Notes under the pieces: model-generated
Databases searched by the model: none
What the model saw: the letters and a program-made list of their open reading frames with translations, nothing else
What the model was told of the DNA's origin: nothing
NCBI RefSeq assembly: GCF_007679045.1
Contig: NZ_VEFS01000001.1
Span: 908,706-972,705, forward strand
DNA length: 64,000 nucleotides
Reading direction: 5' to 3'
DNA from: Microbacterium sp. BH-3-3-3
GTDB lineage: Bacteria; Actinomycetota; Actinomycetes; Actinomycetales; Microbacteriaceae
Translations under genes and position numbers: made by a program
Part shown: in pieces, positions 9,301 to 20,880 of the stretch
Layout: each line of letters starts with the position of its first letter
Numbering within the stretch: position 1 is the first letter of the stretch

Positions 9301-10208
9301 AGGAACGAGTTGACGACCTTCAGGCGCTTGATCGCGCGGATCTTGCGCTGACCCTTGCCCTCGGAGATCTGCAGGTGCAGGTTGTCGGCCTCGGCCTGCA
9401 GGTCGAAGGCCTCGAGACGACGCTTGATCGACTCCGCGCCCATGTGGGCCTCGAAGTACTGACCGAAGCGGTCCTGGAGCTCGTGGAAGACGTCGTCTTC
9501 GGGCTTCAGGGCGCCCACCTCGAGCGTGCGGAAGTCCTCCCACACGCGCTCGAGCTTGGCGATCTGCTCGTCGGCGTTCTTGCGGGCCGCCGTCATGTCC
9601 TTCTCGGCGGCGTCCTTGACCTTCTTCTTCTGGTCGGCCTTGGCACCCTCGGCCTCGAGAGCCGCGAGCTCCTCCTCCAGCTTGGCCATGCGCGCCGCGA
9701 TGCGGGCGTCACGACGGTCGCCGAGCGTCTTGAGCTCGAGACGGATGTTGTTCTCCTGCGTCGCCAGGTCGCGGTGACGAGCATCCTCGTCGACCGAGAT
9801 GACCATGTAGGCGGCGAAGTAGATGACCTTCTCGAGGTCCTTCGGCGCCATGTCGAGCAGGTAGCCGAGGCGCGAGGGCACGCCCTTGAAGTACCAGATG
9901 TGCGTGACGGGCGCGGCGAGCTCGATGTGGCCCATACGCTCGCGACGGACCGAGCTCTTGGTGACCTCGACGCCGCAGCGCTCGCAGACGATGCCCTTGA
10001 AGCGGACGCGCTTGTACTTTCCGCAGGCACACTCCCAGTCGCGGGAGGGTCCGAAGATCTGCTCGCCGAAGAGGCCGTCCTTCTCGGGCTTCAGCGTGCG
10101 GTAGTTGATCGTCTCGGGCTTCTTGACCTCACCGAAGGACCAACGACGGATGTCGTCGGCGGTGGCCAGACCGATACGGATCTGATCGAAAGTGGTTGAT
10201 TCGAGCAC
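6333..10208 (-). CDS. rpoC: DNA-directed RNA polymerase subunit beta-prime
   Basis: The product has 1291 residues, the usual length for actinobacterial RpoC. The N-terminal zinc site is CACGKYK...CERCG (residues about 60-80). The catalytic magnesium motif [10 protein letters not shown] lies in the first half. Clamp and bridge regions such as [37 protein letters not shown] and [16 protein letters not shown] are intact. The second zinc site is made of CGTSKG and [11 protein letters not shown]. It starts with GTG at 10208, preceded by AGGAGAA. The gene is 56 bp downstream of rpoB in the same operon. The usual rpsL-rpsG genes do not follow; the operon ends in tandem hairpins. Confidence 0.99.
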   Translation of the reverse strand: MLESTTFDQIRIGLATADDIRRWSFGEVKKPETINYRTLKPEKDGLFGEQIFGPSRDWECACGKYKRVRFKGIVCERCGVEVTKSSVRRERMGHIELAAPVTHIWYFKGVPSRLGYLLDMAPKDLEKVIYFAAYMVISVDEDARHRDLATQENNIRLELKTLGDRRDARIAARMAKLEEELAALEAEGAKADQKKKVKDAAEKDMTAARKNADEQIAKLERVWEDFRTLEVGALKPEDDVFHELQDRFGQYFEAHMGAESIKRRLEAFDLQAEADNLHLQISEGKGQRKIRAIKRLKVVNSFLQTGMSPASMVLDVVPVIPPELRPMVQLDGGRFATSDLNDLYRRVINRNNRLRRLIDLGAPEIIVNNEKRMLQEAVDALFDNGRRGRPVTGTGNRALKSLSDMLKGKQGRFRQNLLGKRVDYSGRSVIIVGPQLKLHQCGLPKQMALELFKPFVIKRLIDLGHSQNIKAAKRAVERYRPEVWDVLEEIIRERPVLLNRAPTLHRLGIQAFEPQLVEGKAIQLHPLVCAAFNADFDGDQMAVHLPLSVEAQAEARVLMLASNNILKPSDGRPVTLPSQDMIIGLHHLTTLKEGAKGEGRAFGSVGEAILAKDEGTLDLQAKARIRIPGLTFLEGQAPEGYEKHGLVDASLGQAIFNDTLPKGYPFVREQADKGKLSQIVNKLAEEYPKVEVAASLDRIKDAGFYWATRSGVTVALSDILTPPNKAEIVAGYEKQAAKVQGQYEKGLTTDAERRQELIKIWTEATDEVQKAMRDNFPADNTINRMVSSGARGNWLQIRNIAGMRGLVNNPKGEIIPRPIISSYREGLSVAEYFIATHGARKGLADTALRTADSGYLTRRLVDVSQDVIIREEDCGTSKGLELPIAAADSTGSLVKDANVENSVFARTLATAVVDAQGTVLAEAGDDVGDVLINKLVEGGVESIKVRSVLTCDSAVGVCAKCYGRSLATGKIVDIGEAVGIIAAQSIGEPGTQLTMRTFHTGGSASADDITQGLPRVQELFEARTPKGASPIAEADGRITIDETDKAKKVILTPDNGDEPVVYPVLKRATLLVEDGQHVSVGEPILVGTLDPKEVMRVQGAREVQKYLVNGVQGVYRSQGVPIHDKHIEVIVRQMLRKVTVVDHGDTDLLPGELVDFKRYQTINRETVGEGKRPASGRPELMGITKASLATESWLSAASFQETTRVLTQAAMEGKSDPLVGLKENVIIGKLIPAGTGLAKYRNVTVEATEEAKSERYPNRIFASDGAYSDADLSYVDFDSFSTDDFTPGTYN

Positions 10209-10264
10209 TGGTTCTCCTGTGTCGGAATTCTCTGAAATCTGAGCTGGGTCGCTGAGCTGGAAGC

Positions 10265-13762
<3,498 letters not shown>

Positions 13763-13930
13763 GGGAATAACCTCCAGAAGCCCGGGCGAGGGGCTCGTGA
13801 TTCCTTGTCGTCAGGTGGAGTGCGTTCCTGCCCCGATAACCTGCTCGCCGCACACCGCGATGAAGCGGGGACGGGCAGGCTCAGCCGACCACCATATGAG
13901 GGCAGGGGGAATCGAGGAGCGCAAAGTCCA

Positions 13931-13959
13931 AGCATACGCGGGAGGACTCGCCGTGTCCA
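13931..13959 (-). promoter_or_regulatory. rpoBC promoter
   Basis: On the minus strand, -35 TGGACA (13954-13959) and -10 TATGCT (13931-13936) are separated by 17 bp, the ideal housekeeping-sigma spacing. Transcription would begin near 13924, leaving a leader of about 160 nt before the rpoB start, long enough for regulation. Confidence 0.65.
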
Positions 13960-13968
13960 GTCCAATTC

Positions 13969-13997
13969 TTGACGCGTCTGCGGACCTGCGGTATAAC
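13969..13997 (+). promoter_or_regulatory. Strong plus-strand promoter divergent from rpoB
   Basis: -35 TTGACG (13969-13974) and -10 TATAAC (13992-13997) with a 17-bp spacer are closer to consensus than most promoters here. It points into pxpBC, which is on the other strand, so any transcript would be antisense; I find no plus-strand gene for it. Confidence 0.5.
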
Positions 13998-14035
13998 CGC
14001 GTGCGCCCGTCCGGCATTCCCCTCGCGGGCACCAT

Positions 14036-15571
14036 TCAGCCGCGCCGGAATCGCACCCGATCGCCCGGCCGCACCTGCGCGAGCGCGTCGAGCGCGGCAT
14101 CCGGAACCACCCCGATCACGGGGTAGCCGCCGGTCACGGGACCGTCGGCCAGCAGGATCACCGGGCGCCCGTGCGGGGGGACCTGGATCGCCCCGGGGCG
14201 CATGCCCTCGCTGGGCAGCTCCTCGTGGCGCACGCGCGCGAGGGCGGGGCCGTCGAGGCGGATGCCGATGCGGTCGAGGTCGGGCGAGACGGTCCAGGTC
14301 GTCTCGATCACGGCGTCGACGGCGGCGGGGGCGAACCACTCCGCCCGGGGTCCGCGCCCGAGCCCCACCTCGAGCACCGACGGCGGCACCGACCAGGGGA
14401 ACCCGTCGATCGCGGGGATCTCGCCGACCGCGGCTCCGCTGTGCACGACGGCGTCCGCCTGCAGCGGCGCGGGGCCGAGACCGGCGAGCACATCGGTCGC
14501 ACGGGAGCCGAGGGCGGTGGGCGCGTCGACTCCCCCGCGGATCGCGAGGTACAGCCGCAGGCCCGCGCGGGCGGGCGCGATCGACAGCTCGGCGCCGGCG
14601 GGCAGCAGCAGGGGCGCGTAGGCGTCGGCGGCGCGGCCGTCGACGGAGACGTCGGCGAGCGCACCCGTCACGGCGACCCAGGTGTCGACCTCGGCCCGTG
14701 CGCGGAAGCCGCCGAGGGTGATCTCGATGCCCGCGGCCGACTCGGCGTTGCCGACGAGGCGGTTCGCGATGCGCAGCGCTGCCCGGTCGAGGGCGCCGGA
14801 GCGTGCCACCCCGAGGGACGCGCGGCCGGGGCGCCCGAGGTCCTGCACGGTGGCGAGCGGGCCGGGCGCGAGGATGCGCAGGGCGGGGGTCGCCTGCCGG
14901 GCGGACACCGGGGGTGGCGCAAGGACCCGGCCGGTGTCTCCCTTGACCCGCACCCGCACCCGCGCGGGCACGAATCGCACGCGGGCTCGGGGCGGCAGCA
15001 ACACGGGCTCGGCGGCATCCGGATCGAACAGCACCGCGTCGGTCGAGGCGATCAGCCGCCACCCTCCCGGGGTGTCGCGCGGATACGCACCGGTGAAGGA
15101 GCCCGCGAGGCCGACGGCTCCCGCGGGGACCCGCGTGCGCGGCCGGGCGAGACGCGGCACGTCGAAGGGCCAGTCCGGGCTCACGAGGTAGGCGAAGCCG
15201 GGTGCGAAGCCGGTGAACGCCACCGTCCACTCCGCGGCGCGGTGGCGGGCGACGAGGTCGTCGGGGCGGATGCCGAGGAGCTCGGCGGTGTCCGCCAGGT
15301 CGACGCCGTCGTAGCGCACGGGCACCTCGACACGGGGCCCGGGGGGCGCGGCATCCGGAACCGCCGTCTCGGCCGCGCGCACCCAGGCGCCCACGACCGC
15401 CGCGGAGGTGCGGCGCGGGTCGAAGGACACCAGCACCGTGCGGGCGGCCGGCACGAGATCGTCGACGCCGGGGAGAGGATCCGCGGCGAGCGCCGCGTGC
15501 AGACGCGTGACGGCCGCGAGGTCGGCCACCTCGGCGAGCACGGCGCGCTCCCCCATCGGCCGCAGGATCAC
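14036..15571 (-). CDS. 5-oxoprolinase subunits B and C, fused (KipI-KipA type carboxyltransferase domains)
   Basis: This 511-residue protein joins two families that are often separate genes. Residues 1 to about 200 are PxpB/KipI-like (MGERAVLAEVADL, FTGFAPGFAYL, PRLARPRTRVPAGAVGLAG, YPRDTPGGWRLI). From about residue 225 it is PxpC/KipA-like (LAPGPLATVQDLGRPG, SGALDRAALRIANRLVGN, GLRLYLAIRGGVDAP, ILLADGPVTGGYPVIGVV). Together with PxpA these subunits open 5-oxoproline to glutamate using ATP; urea amidolyase contains the same domains. The GTG at 15571 overlaps the pxpA stop as GTGA, so I use it although a GTG lies one codon earlier. The B-C fusion removes the need for separate translation. Confidence 0.88.
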   Translation of the reverse strand: MILRPMGERAVLAEVADLAAVTRLHAALAADPLPGVDDLVPAARTVLVSFDPRRTSAAVVGAWVRAAETAVPDAAPPGPRVEVPVRYDGVDLADTAELLGIRPDDLVARHRAAEWTVAFTGFAPGFAYLVSPDWPFDVPRLARPRTRVPAGAVGLAGSFTGAYPRDTPGGWRLIASTDAVLFDPDAAEPVLLPPRARVRFVPARVRVRVKGDTGRVLAPPPVSARQATPALRILAPGPLATVQDLGRPGRASLGVARSGALDRAALRIANRLVGNAESAAGIEITLGGFRARAEVDTWVAVTGALADVSVDGRAADAYAPLLLPAGAELSIAPARAGLRLYLAIRGGVDAPTALGSRATDVLAGLGPAPLQADAVVHSGAAVGEIPAIDGFPWSVPPSVLEVGLGRGPRAEWFAPAAVDAVIETTWTVSPDLDRIGIRLDGPALARVRHEELPSEGMRPGAIQVPPHGRPVILLADGPVTGGYPVIGVVPDAALDALAQVRPGDRVRFRRG

Positions 15572-16320
15572 CACGGGGCGCGCACCTCGACACCGGCGTC
15601 GTCGAGGGCCGAGCGCACGGCCCGCGCCATCGCCACCGCGGCGGGGGTGTCGCCGTGCAGGCAGAGCGACGCGGCGCGCACCTCGAGCGTCGTCCCCTCC
15701 ACCGTCTCGACGAGGCCGTCGCGCACGAGGCTCACAGCGCGTTCCGCCACGACCGCGGGATCGTCGACCAACGCCCCCGGTTCGTCGCGCGGGACGAGGC
15801 CCCCGACACGGGTGTAGCCGCGGTCGAGGAAGCCCTCGTGCACGAAGGGAAGGTCCGCGGATGCCGCGGCCCCGGCGATCGCACCGGGCATGCCCAGCAC
15901 GGGCAGGGCGCGGCCGAGCCGCGCGGAGAGGTCGGCGACGGCGGCGACGACGGCCTCCGCCTGCCGGTGGTCGACGGTGACCGCGTGATAGAGGGCGCCG
16001 TGCGGCTTGACGTAGCGGAGGTCCGCCCCGGCGGCGGCGAGAGCGGAGAGCTGGCGGGAGACCCCCGCGCGCAGATCCGCGGGGTCGGGGTCGCGGCGGA
16101 TCCGACCGAAGTTCGCGCGATCGTCGTACGACGGGTGGGCCCCCACGGCGACGCCGAAGCGCGCGGCCCGCTCGACCGACGCCCGCATCGACGCGGCATC
16201 TCCCGCGTGCCCGCCGCACGCGACGTTCGCGCTCGAGATGACGGCGAACATCGCCTCGTCGTCGGCCGTGGGCACGCCGTCGACGGTCTCGCCGAGGTCG
16301 GCGTTCAGGTCCACCCGCAT
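15568..16320 (-). CDS. pxpA: 5-oxoprolinase subunit A (LamB/YcsF family)
   Basis: The product has 250 residues, matching the usual size. Family motifs are complete: MRVDLNADLGE at the N-terminus, ISSANVACGGHAGD, VGAHPSYDD, YVKPHGALYH and SLCLHGDTPAAVAMA. The protein is the catalytic-partner subunit of ATP-dependent 5-oxoprolinase, which recycles the cyclised glutamate formed by damage or peptide breakdown. It is first in the operon, with pxpBC overlapping its end. No transporter gene is linked. The start at 16320 has a TACCGT -10 element 6 nt upstream and no Shine-Dalgarno, so it is predicted leaderless. Confidence 0.92.
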   Translation of the reverse strand: MRVDLNADLGETVDGVPTADDEAMFAVISSANVACGGHAGDAASMRASVERAARFGVAVGAHPSYDDRANFGRIRRDPDPADLRAGVSRQLSALAAAGADLRYVKPHGALYHAVTVDHRQAEAVVAAVADLSARLGRALPVLGMPGAIAGAAASADLPFVHEGFLDRGYTRVGGLVPRDEPGALVDDPAVVAERAVSLVRDGLVETVEGTTLEVRAASLCLHGDTPAAVAMARAVRSALDDAGVEVRAPW

Positions 16321-16326
16321 GCCGCC

Positions 16327-16332
16327 ACGGTA
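16327..16332 (-). promoter_or_regulatory. -10 element, leaderless start of pxpA
   Basis: TACCGT on the minus strand ends 6 nt before the ATG at 16320. Confidence 0.5.
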
Positions 16333-16377
16333 CCGGCGGGCGGCCCGACGCGGGCGGGCGCGGGGCGGGCCGCGGGT

Positions 16378-16383
16378 TAGCGT
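16378..16383 (+). promoter_or_regulatory. -10 element, leaderless start of the spermidine-synthase-like gene
   Basis: TAGCGT ends 6 nt before the ATG at 16390. With the pxpA promoter it forms a compact divergent pair in 69 bp. Confidence 0.55.
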
Positions 16384-16389
16384 TGACGC

Positions 16390-17256
16390 ATGGCACGGAT
16401 GCGCGTGGAACCCGACGATGCTCCGACGGCGCGCCTGTCGGACGGATCCCTCGCACGCGTCACGCCCTCGGGCTTCGTCTCGGGCTTCGAACTGGTGGTC
16501 GACGGCACGCCGCAGTCGCACGTCGACCTCGACGATCCCACGCACCTGCACTTCGAGTACGTGGCGCGCATGGGTGCCGTCATCGACAGACTCCGGATGC
16601 CGGGGCAACCCCTCACCGCCGTGCACCTGGGTGCGGGGGCGCTGACCCTGCCGCGGTACGTCGAGGCCACGCGGCCCGGATCGCGCCAGCAGGTCATCGA
16701 GCTCGAGCCGGCGCTCTGGGACCTCGTGCGGGAGAACCTCCCCCTCCCCCGCGGCGCCGCCGTGCGCGTGCGCATCGGCGACGCCCGCGCGGGCGTCTCG
16801 CGGTTGCCCGCCGGGCTCACCGGCGCGGTCGACCTCCTCGTGAGCGACGTCTACTCCGGCGCGCAGACGCCGGCCCACCTGACGACCGTGGAGTTCTACC
16901 GCGACGCCGCGCGACTGCTCGCCCCCGACGGGGTGCTGCTGGTCAACGTGTCGGACGGGCCCGGCCTCGCCTTCGCCCGTCGACAGGTCGCGACGGTGCG
17001 CGCCGTCCTGCCCGAGGTGATCGTGCTCGCCGAGGTGCAGGTGCTCAAGGGGCGCCGCTTCGGCAACCTCGTGGTGGCCGCCTCCGCCGCGGCGCTCCCC
17101 GTCGAGTGGCTCCCCCGGCTCATGGCCGCCGGCCCCCACCCCGCGAAGGTCGCACAGGGCGCCGAGATCGACGAGTTCATCCGCGACGCCCGACCGGCCA
17201 CCGACGCCGACGCGACGCCGTCGCCCAAGCCCTCGGCATCCATCTTCGAGAGGTGA
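16390..17256 (+). CDS. Spermidine synthase-like methyltransferase-fold protein
   Basis: The product has 288 residues and a Rossmann fold like SpeE. The nucleotide-binding loop reads AVHLGAGALTLPRY, followed by an acidic end of strand two (VIELEPALWDL) and the strand-four region VDLLVSDVYSGAQTPAHL, then TVEFYRDAARLLAPDGVLLVNV. True spermidine synthases have GGGDG and a catalytic Asp with polyamine pocket residues; here the loop is GAG and the pocket is changed, so polyamine synthesis is doubtful. Many actinobacteria carry such fused-like or orphan paralogues. The start is fixed by the upstream -10 element. It is divergent from pxpA. Confidence 0.8.
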   Translation: MARMRVEPDDAPTARLSDGSLARVTPSGFVSGFELVVDGTPQSHVDLDDPTHLHFEYVARMGAVIDRLRMPGQPLTAVHLGAGALTLPRYVEATRPGSRQQVIELEPALWDLVRENLPLPRGAAVRVRIGDARAGVSRLPAGLTGAVDLLVSDVYSGAQTPAHLTTVEFYRDAARLLAPDGVLLVNVSDGPGLAFARRQVATVRAVLPEVIVLAEVQVLKGRRFGNLVVAASAAALPVEWLPRLMAAGPHPAKVAQGAEIDEFIRDARPATDADATPSPKPSASIFER

Positions 17257-17327
17257 CCGCGTGGCGCGCCCGCCCGCGGGGCGCGGGCATCGCAGACTGG
17301 AACCCTGCCTGACCGAGAGGAGCGACG

Positions 17328-17855
17328 GTGAGCTTTATCCACGGGTACGACCCCGACACGTTGCGTGAGATCACCGACTCTCGTGAGTGCGCGGACCGTC
17401 TCGAGGAGATCGGTTCGCAGCGCAGTCTGCACGCGCTGCTCGAGCGCGTGTGGTTGCTGAAAGTGCTGGACCGCTTCGACGAGGCCCTCGACATCTCCGA
17501 GCAGTCCGTGCGCGTCGCCCGCATGGCCGGCACCCGTCGCGACCTGCTGCGCGCGCGCATCCTGCACGCCACGATCATGCAGTGCCGCGGCGCCTACGCC
17601 GCCGCCGAGCAGGAGCTCACCATGTGCGCCGAAGAGGCCGAGGGCCAGGGCTGGGCGAGCATCGCCGCCTTCGCGCTGCAGCACCGCGGCAAGGTGCACT
17701 ACGACGAGGGCGATTACGAAGGCGCCCGCCGCGACTTCAAGCAGGCACTCTTCCTGCGCCAGAACTCCGGCGCGACCGACAAGCAGCTCGAATCGACCCT
17801 GCTCGCGATCGACGCCGCCGACCGTCGCCGCGCTCGCGAGGTCGTCGCGAGTTGA
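17328..17855 (+). CDS. Tetratricopeptide-repeat protein
   Basis: This is a 175-residue helical protein. The stretches RFDEALDISEQSVRVARMAG, GAYAAAEQELTMCAEEAEG and GDYEGARRDFKQALFLRQNS each have the Ala/Gly/Tyr spacing of TPR helices, giving about three repeats from residue 45 to 155. Such proteins usually mediate protein-protein contacts. The start is GTG at 17328 behind GAGAGGAG. It sits between a SpeE-like gene and a SprT-like gene, all on the plus strand. No partner is obvious. Confidence 0.75.
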   Translation: MSFIHGYDPDTLREITDSRECADRLEEIGSQRSLHALLERVWLLKVLDRFDEALDISEQSVRVARMAGTRRDLLRARILHATIMQCRGAYAAAEQELTMCAEEAEGQGWASIAAFALQHRGKVHYDEGDYEGARRDFKQALFLRQNSGATDKQLESTLLAIDAADRRRAREVVAS

Positions 17856-17872
17856 GTGTCGGAGCTTCGGCT

Positions 17873-17878
17873 TAGTCT
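17873..17878 (+). promoter_or_regulatory. -10 element, leaderless start of the SprT-like gene
   Basis: TAGTCT ends 7 nt before the ATG at 17886, which supports that start over an in-frame GTG at 17856. Confidence 0.5.
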
Positions 17879-17885
17879 TCCGGTC

Positions 17886-18374
17886 ATGTCCGACCTGCAG
17901 CGTGTGCGCATCTGGGCCGAGGCGCTGATCGCCCTCCACCTCGATGCGTCGTGGACGTTCGCCTTCGACAACGCCAAGCGCCGCGCGGGGCTGTGCGACT
18001 ACACCCGCAAGCGCATCAGCGTGTCGCGCTACCTCACCGCCCGCTACGACGACGACACCAACCACCAGACGCTGCTGCACGAGGTGGCGCACGCCCTGGC
18101 GGGTCCGGCCGCGGGCCACGGCCCGGGCTGGAAGCGGGTCGCTCTCGACCTCGGTTACGTCGGCGGCACGACGCACGCGGGCGAGACCGCCAACGAGCTC
18201 GCCCCGTGGGTGGGCACCTGCCCGGCCGGTCACGTCGCCTATCGGCACCGCCGGGCCACCCGGCCGACCTCGTGCGCGCGCTGCGCCCCGTCGTTCGACC
18301 CGCGCTTCGCGCTGACGTGGGAGCACCGCGAGATCAGCACCGCGACGCGTCTGGCGGCGGCGACGCCGCGCTGA
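17886..18374 (+). CDS. SprT-like zinc metalloprotease-domain protein
   Basis: This is a 162-residue protein with HEVAHALAGP (zinc-binding HExxH plus Glu) near residue 66, and a third ligand expected in HGPGWKRVALDLG. The C-terminal part has CPAGHVAYRHRR and SCARCAPSF, a likely zinc ribbon as in SprT/Spartan proteins. Bacterial SprT-like proteins are poorly characterised; Spartan relatives cut DNA-crosslinked proteins, but that role is not shown here. The start at 17886 is supported by the -10 element. The gene converges on the ComB-like gene. Confidence 0.8.
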   Translation: MSDLQRVRIWAEALIALHLDASWTFAFDNAKRRAGLCDYTRKRISVSRYLTARYDDDTNHQTLLHEVAHALAGPAAGHGPGWKRVALDLGYVGGTTHAGETANELAPWVGTCPAGHVAYRHRRATRPTSCARCAPSFDPRFALTWEHREISTATRLAAATPR

Positions 18375-18399
18375 GCCGGGTTCTGCGCGGCGTACCTGC

Positions 18400-19023
18400 T
18401 CAGGCGGGGCCGAACACCCCGTCGCGCAGCACGGGGACGACGGATGCCGCGTCGCGGGCCGCCGCGTGCAGCACGCCGTCGCGACCGCCGTCGGCCGCCA
18501 GCGCCCGCCCCGTGCCGCTCGCGGTGAGCAGATGCCGCACGGCGCCCCCGAGGGCGCGGAACCCTTCTCCCGCGACCGCGGCATCGGGCGACGCGTGGTC
18601 GATGCCGAGGTCGCCGAGCGCCGCGATCACCGCTCCCGCCCCGAGCAGGTCGTCGACCGCGAAGCGGACAGCCTCGTCGCCGTCGGGGTACCCGGCCGCG
18701 ACGATCGAGATGCTCGTACGCTCTCCGCGCGCTCGCTGCACCGCGAGCACGTGGTCGGCGACCGCGGCGGCATTGCGCAGACCGCCGACGACGACGTGGG
18801 CTCCCGCGGCCTCTGCGGCGAGCGCGAGAGCCGCCGCGGGGTCGTCGTCGCCCGCCAGGTCGAGGGCAGCGCCGTGCTCCACCGCCGAGAGGGCGTGGGC
18901 GGTCAGGCCGAGGGTCTGCACGACCACGACGACGTGCGCCGGAGCGAGGCGGTCGAAGCTCCGCCGCCCCCAGTCGAAGCGGACCTGGTAGTCGGACTGC
19001 GCGTGGGGATCACTGCTCGGCAT
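18400..19023 (-). CDS. 2-phosphosulfolactate phosphatase-like protein (ComB family)
   Basis: This is a 207-residue protein that looks like ComB: an N-terminal YQVRFDWGRRSFDRL block, then HVVVVVQTL, a glycine/alanine-rich beta-alpha region (GAHVVVGGLRNAAAVADHVL), SISIVAAGYPDGDEAVRFAVDDLLGAGAVI, and a C-terminal ALAADGGRDGVLHAAARD. In coenzyme M or sulfolactate pathways ComB removes phosphate from 2-phosphosulfolactate. No other genes of those pathways are nearby, so the physiological substrate is uncertain. A TAGGCT element 6 nt before the ATG predicts a leaderless mRNA. Confidence 0.75.
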   Translation of the reverse strand: MPSSDPHAQSDYQVRFDWGRRSFDRLAPAHVVVVVQTLGLTAHALSAVEHGAALDLAGDDDPAAALALAAEAAGAHVVVGGLRNAAAVADHVLAVQRARGERTSISIVAAGYPDGDEAVRFAVDDLLGAGAVIAALGDLGIDHASPDAAVAGEGFRALGGAVRHLLTASGTGRALAADGGRDGVLHAAARDAASVVPVLRDGVFGPA

Positions 19024-19029
19024 CCTTCG

Positions 19030-19035
19030 AGCCTA
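19030..19035 (-). promoter_or_regulatory. -10 element, leaderless start of the ComB-like gene
   Basis: TAGGCT on the minus strand ends 6 nt before the ATG at 19023. Confidence 0.55.
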
Positions 19036-19106
19036 GAACGCCAGGCTCCGGCTCCGCCGCGTCAAGCCGGGGTCGATACCGACGGTCGTCGTGCAGCATG
19101 GGCCGC

Positions 19107-19628
19107 ATGCGCATTCTGCTGAAGTTCGTCGTCGACTGCGACCCGGATGCCGCCTGGCGCGCCCTGCACTCGCCGCGCGCCGTGGCGGAGCTCTACGGTC
19201 CCCTGCTCGATGTGGAGGCGCTCGGCACGATGCCCACGTCGTTCGAATCAGGCGACGACGTGCCCGTGCAGATGAGCGTGGCAGGACTCGTGCCGGTCGG
19301 ACGCCAGCTCATCTCGGTGGCCGATCGGGAGACGCGCGACGGAAACGGCCGGGTGCGCGTGTTCCGCGACTGGGGCGTGCCGCTGACCGGTCCGCTCGCG
19401 GCGCTCGACGTGTGGGACCACCAGATGGCGGTGTCTGCGGCTCCGGGCGATCCGTCGAAGACCCTCTGGCGCGAACGGCTGACCATCGGCGGCGCCGCGG
19501 CGCCCGCGCTGTGGCCGGGACTGTGGGCGACCTGGCAGTGGCGCGCGACGCGCATCAAGGCCCTCGCCCCGACCTGGGCGCACGACCCGGAGTCCGAGCC
19601 CGAGCCCGAGAGCCCCGCCTCGTCATGA
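19107..19628 (+). CDS. SRPBCC/START-like protein of unknown ligand
   Basis: The product has 173 residues. The beginning MRILLKFVVDCDPDAAWRAL is typical of SRPBCC folds (first beta strand then helix with a DPDxAWxAL pattern), followed by alternating strands (VPVQMSVAGLVPVGRQLISV, NGRVRVFRDWG) and a long C-terminal helix region (LWATWQWRATRIKAL). Such proteins bind hydrophobic ligands or have acquired varied roles. Two starts are possible, 19098 and 19107; I chose 19107 because it begins at the first strand and CAGCAT lies 7 nt before it. The stop overlaps the next start (ATGA), so it is coupled to the acetyltransferase gene. Confidence 0.65.
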   Translation: MRILLKFVVDCDPDAAWRALHSPRAVAELYGPLLDVEALGTMPTSFESGDDVPVQMSVAGLVPVGRQLISVADRETRDGNGRVRVFRDWGVPLTGPLAALDVWDHQMAVSAAPGDPSKTLWRERLTIGGAAAPALWPGLWATWQWRATRIKALAPTWAHDPESEPEPESPASS

Positions 19629-20137
19629 CCGTGCTGTCGGTGCGCTCCGCGAGGCCCGCCGACGGTCGGCGCATCGCTCAGGTGCACGTGCGGAGCTGGA
19701 CGGAGGCGCACGCCGGGACCATGCCGCGTTCGCTTTCGGACGCTCTCGATGAGGACCTGTCGGCCTGGCGCTGGGAAGTGCGCCTGGCCGGAGGCACCCC
19801 TGCCGGCGCCGAACGACTGGGTGACGCCTGGGTCGCCGACGTCGACGGGCGCGTCGTCGGATTCGCCTCGGCCGGCCCCACCCGCGATCCCGACCTCCCC
19901 GCGGACCAGCGCGAGCTCTACGCGCTCTATGTGCTCGCGCAGCACCACGGCACGGGGGTCGGGCCCGTGCTGCTCGAGGCCGCGCTGGGAGGCGAACCCG
20001 CAAGCCTGTGGGTGCTCGACGGCAACGACCGTGCCGTCGCGTTCTACCTCAAGCACGGCTTCCGCCCCGACGGTGCCCGTCGCGACGACGACCGCTGGGG
20101 AGACCCCCTTCACCAGGTACGCCTCTCGCGCTCCTGA
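19625..20137 (+). CDS. GNAT family N-acetyltransferase
   Basis: This 170-residue protein begins VRSARPADGRRIAQVHVRSW, the usual GNAT first strand and helix. It has DAWVADVDGRVVGFASAG in the middle, LYALYVLAQHHGTGVGPVLL as acetyl-CoA motif A (the Q/R-x-x-G-x-G/A loop appears as HHGTGVG), and NDRAVAFYLKHGFRPDG as the conserved C-terminal block. It would transfer an acetyl group to an amine; the substrate cannot be read. The ATG overlaps the stop of the SRPBCC gene, so the two are expressed together. It ends 13 bp from the convergent response-regulator stop. Confidence 0.85.
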   Translation: MTVLSVRSARPADGRRIAQVHVRSWTEAHAGTMPRSLSDALDEDLSAWRWEVRLAGGTPAGAERLGDAWVADVDGRVVGFASAGPTRDPDLPADQRELYALYVLAQHHGTGVGPVLLEAALGGEPASLWVLDGNDRAVAFYLKHGFRPDGARRDDDRWGDPLHQVRLSRS

Positions 20138-20150
20138 CAGGCGGTGCGGC

Positions 20151-20801
20151 TCAGGCCAACCCGTGCCGATAGGCGAAGACCACGAGCTGCACGCGGTCGC
20201 GCAGAGCGAGCTTGGTGAGGATCCGGCTGATGTGGGTCTTCACCGTCGCCTCCGACAAGAACTCGCGCTCCGCGATCTCGGCGTTGCTCAACCCCGCAGC
20301 GGCGAGGGCGAAGATCTCGCGCTCGCGCTCGGTGAGCGCGCCGAACGACGCGGGCACGGGCTCGGTCGACCCGGCGTCGGCGATATGGGCGAAGAGCTCC
20401 CGCGTGGCCTGGGCCGCGATCACCGCGGACCCGGCGTGCACGGTGCGCACCGCCGACAGGAGGAATTCCGGTTCGGAGTCCTTCAAGAGGAAGCCGCTGG
20501 CACCACCCTGGATCGCGCGCGCCGCCGCCTCGTCGAGGTCGAAGGTGGTCAGCACGATCACGCGCGGCGGCTCGGGCTCGCGCAGGATCTCGGCAGTGGC
20601 GGTCAGGCCGTCCATCACCGGCATCCGCACGTCCATGAGCACGATGTCGGGCCGCACCTGGCGCACCACCTCGATCGCCTCGCGCCCGTCGGAGGCCTCG
20701 CCGACGACCTCGAGGTCGCTCTGCGAGTCGATCACCATGCGGATACCCGCGCGGAACAGGGACTGATCGTCGACGAGGACGATGCGGACGGGGGCGGTCA
20801 T
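20151..20801 (-). CDS. NarL/LuxR-type response regulator
   Basis: The product has 216 residues. The receiver domain (about residues 5-120) starts IVLVDDQSLFRAGI, has the phosphoacceptor Asp in IVLMDVRMPVMDG, the Thr in VIVLTTFD and the Lys in GFLLKDSEP. The C-terminal LuxR-type HTH is LTEREREIFALAAAGLSNAE followed by SEATVKTHISRIL. The frame is open upstream to 21116, but the ATG at 20801 (MTAPVRIVLVDD) is right for the fold, with AGAGGTGG upstream. Its partner kinase is the next gene upstream, 80 bp away. Target genes are unknown. Confidence 0.92.
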   Translation of the reverse strand: MTAPVRIVLVDDQSLFRAGIRMVIDSQSDLEVVGEASDGREAIEVVRQVRPDIVLMDVRMPVMDGLTATAEILREPEPPRVIVLTTFDLDEAAARAIQGGASGFLLKDSEPEFLLSAVRTVHAGSAVIAAQATRELFAHIADAGSTEPVPASFGALTEREREIFALAAAGLSNAEIAEREFLSEATVKTHISRILTKLALRDRVQLVVFAYRHGLA

Positions 20802-20880
20802 GACGGCGCCACCTCTCTGGAATCGCGAAGGGGTCGGCATCCACTCTGCCCCGCCGACGCTCGCCGCGTCGACGCCGCGC

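Noticed and set aside
6213..10199. A 1328-codon plus-strand open frame opposite rpoC
   Set aside because: It is the antisense of a universally conserved gene, kept open by GC-rich codon bias. Its translation is rich in Asp, Val, Leu, Arg and Gly without any fold or start signal.
13811..14035. A 74-codon minus-strand frame in the rpoB leader
   Set aside because: It spans the rpoB promoter elements and has no ribosome-binding site, so translation is unlikely.
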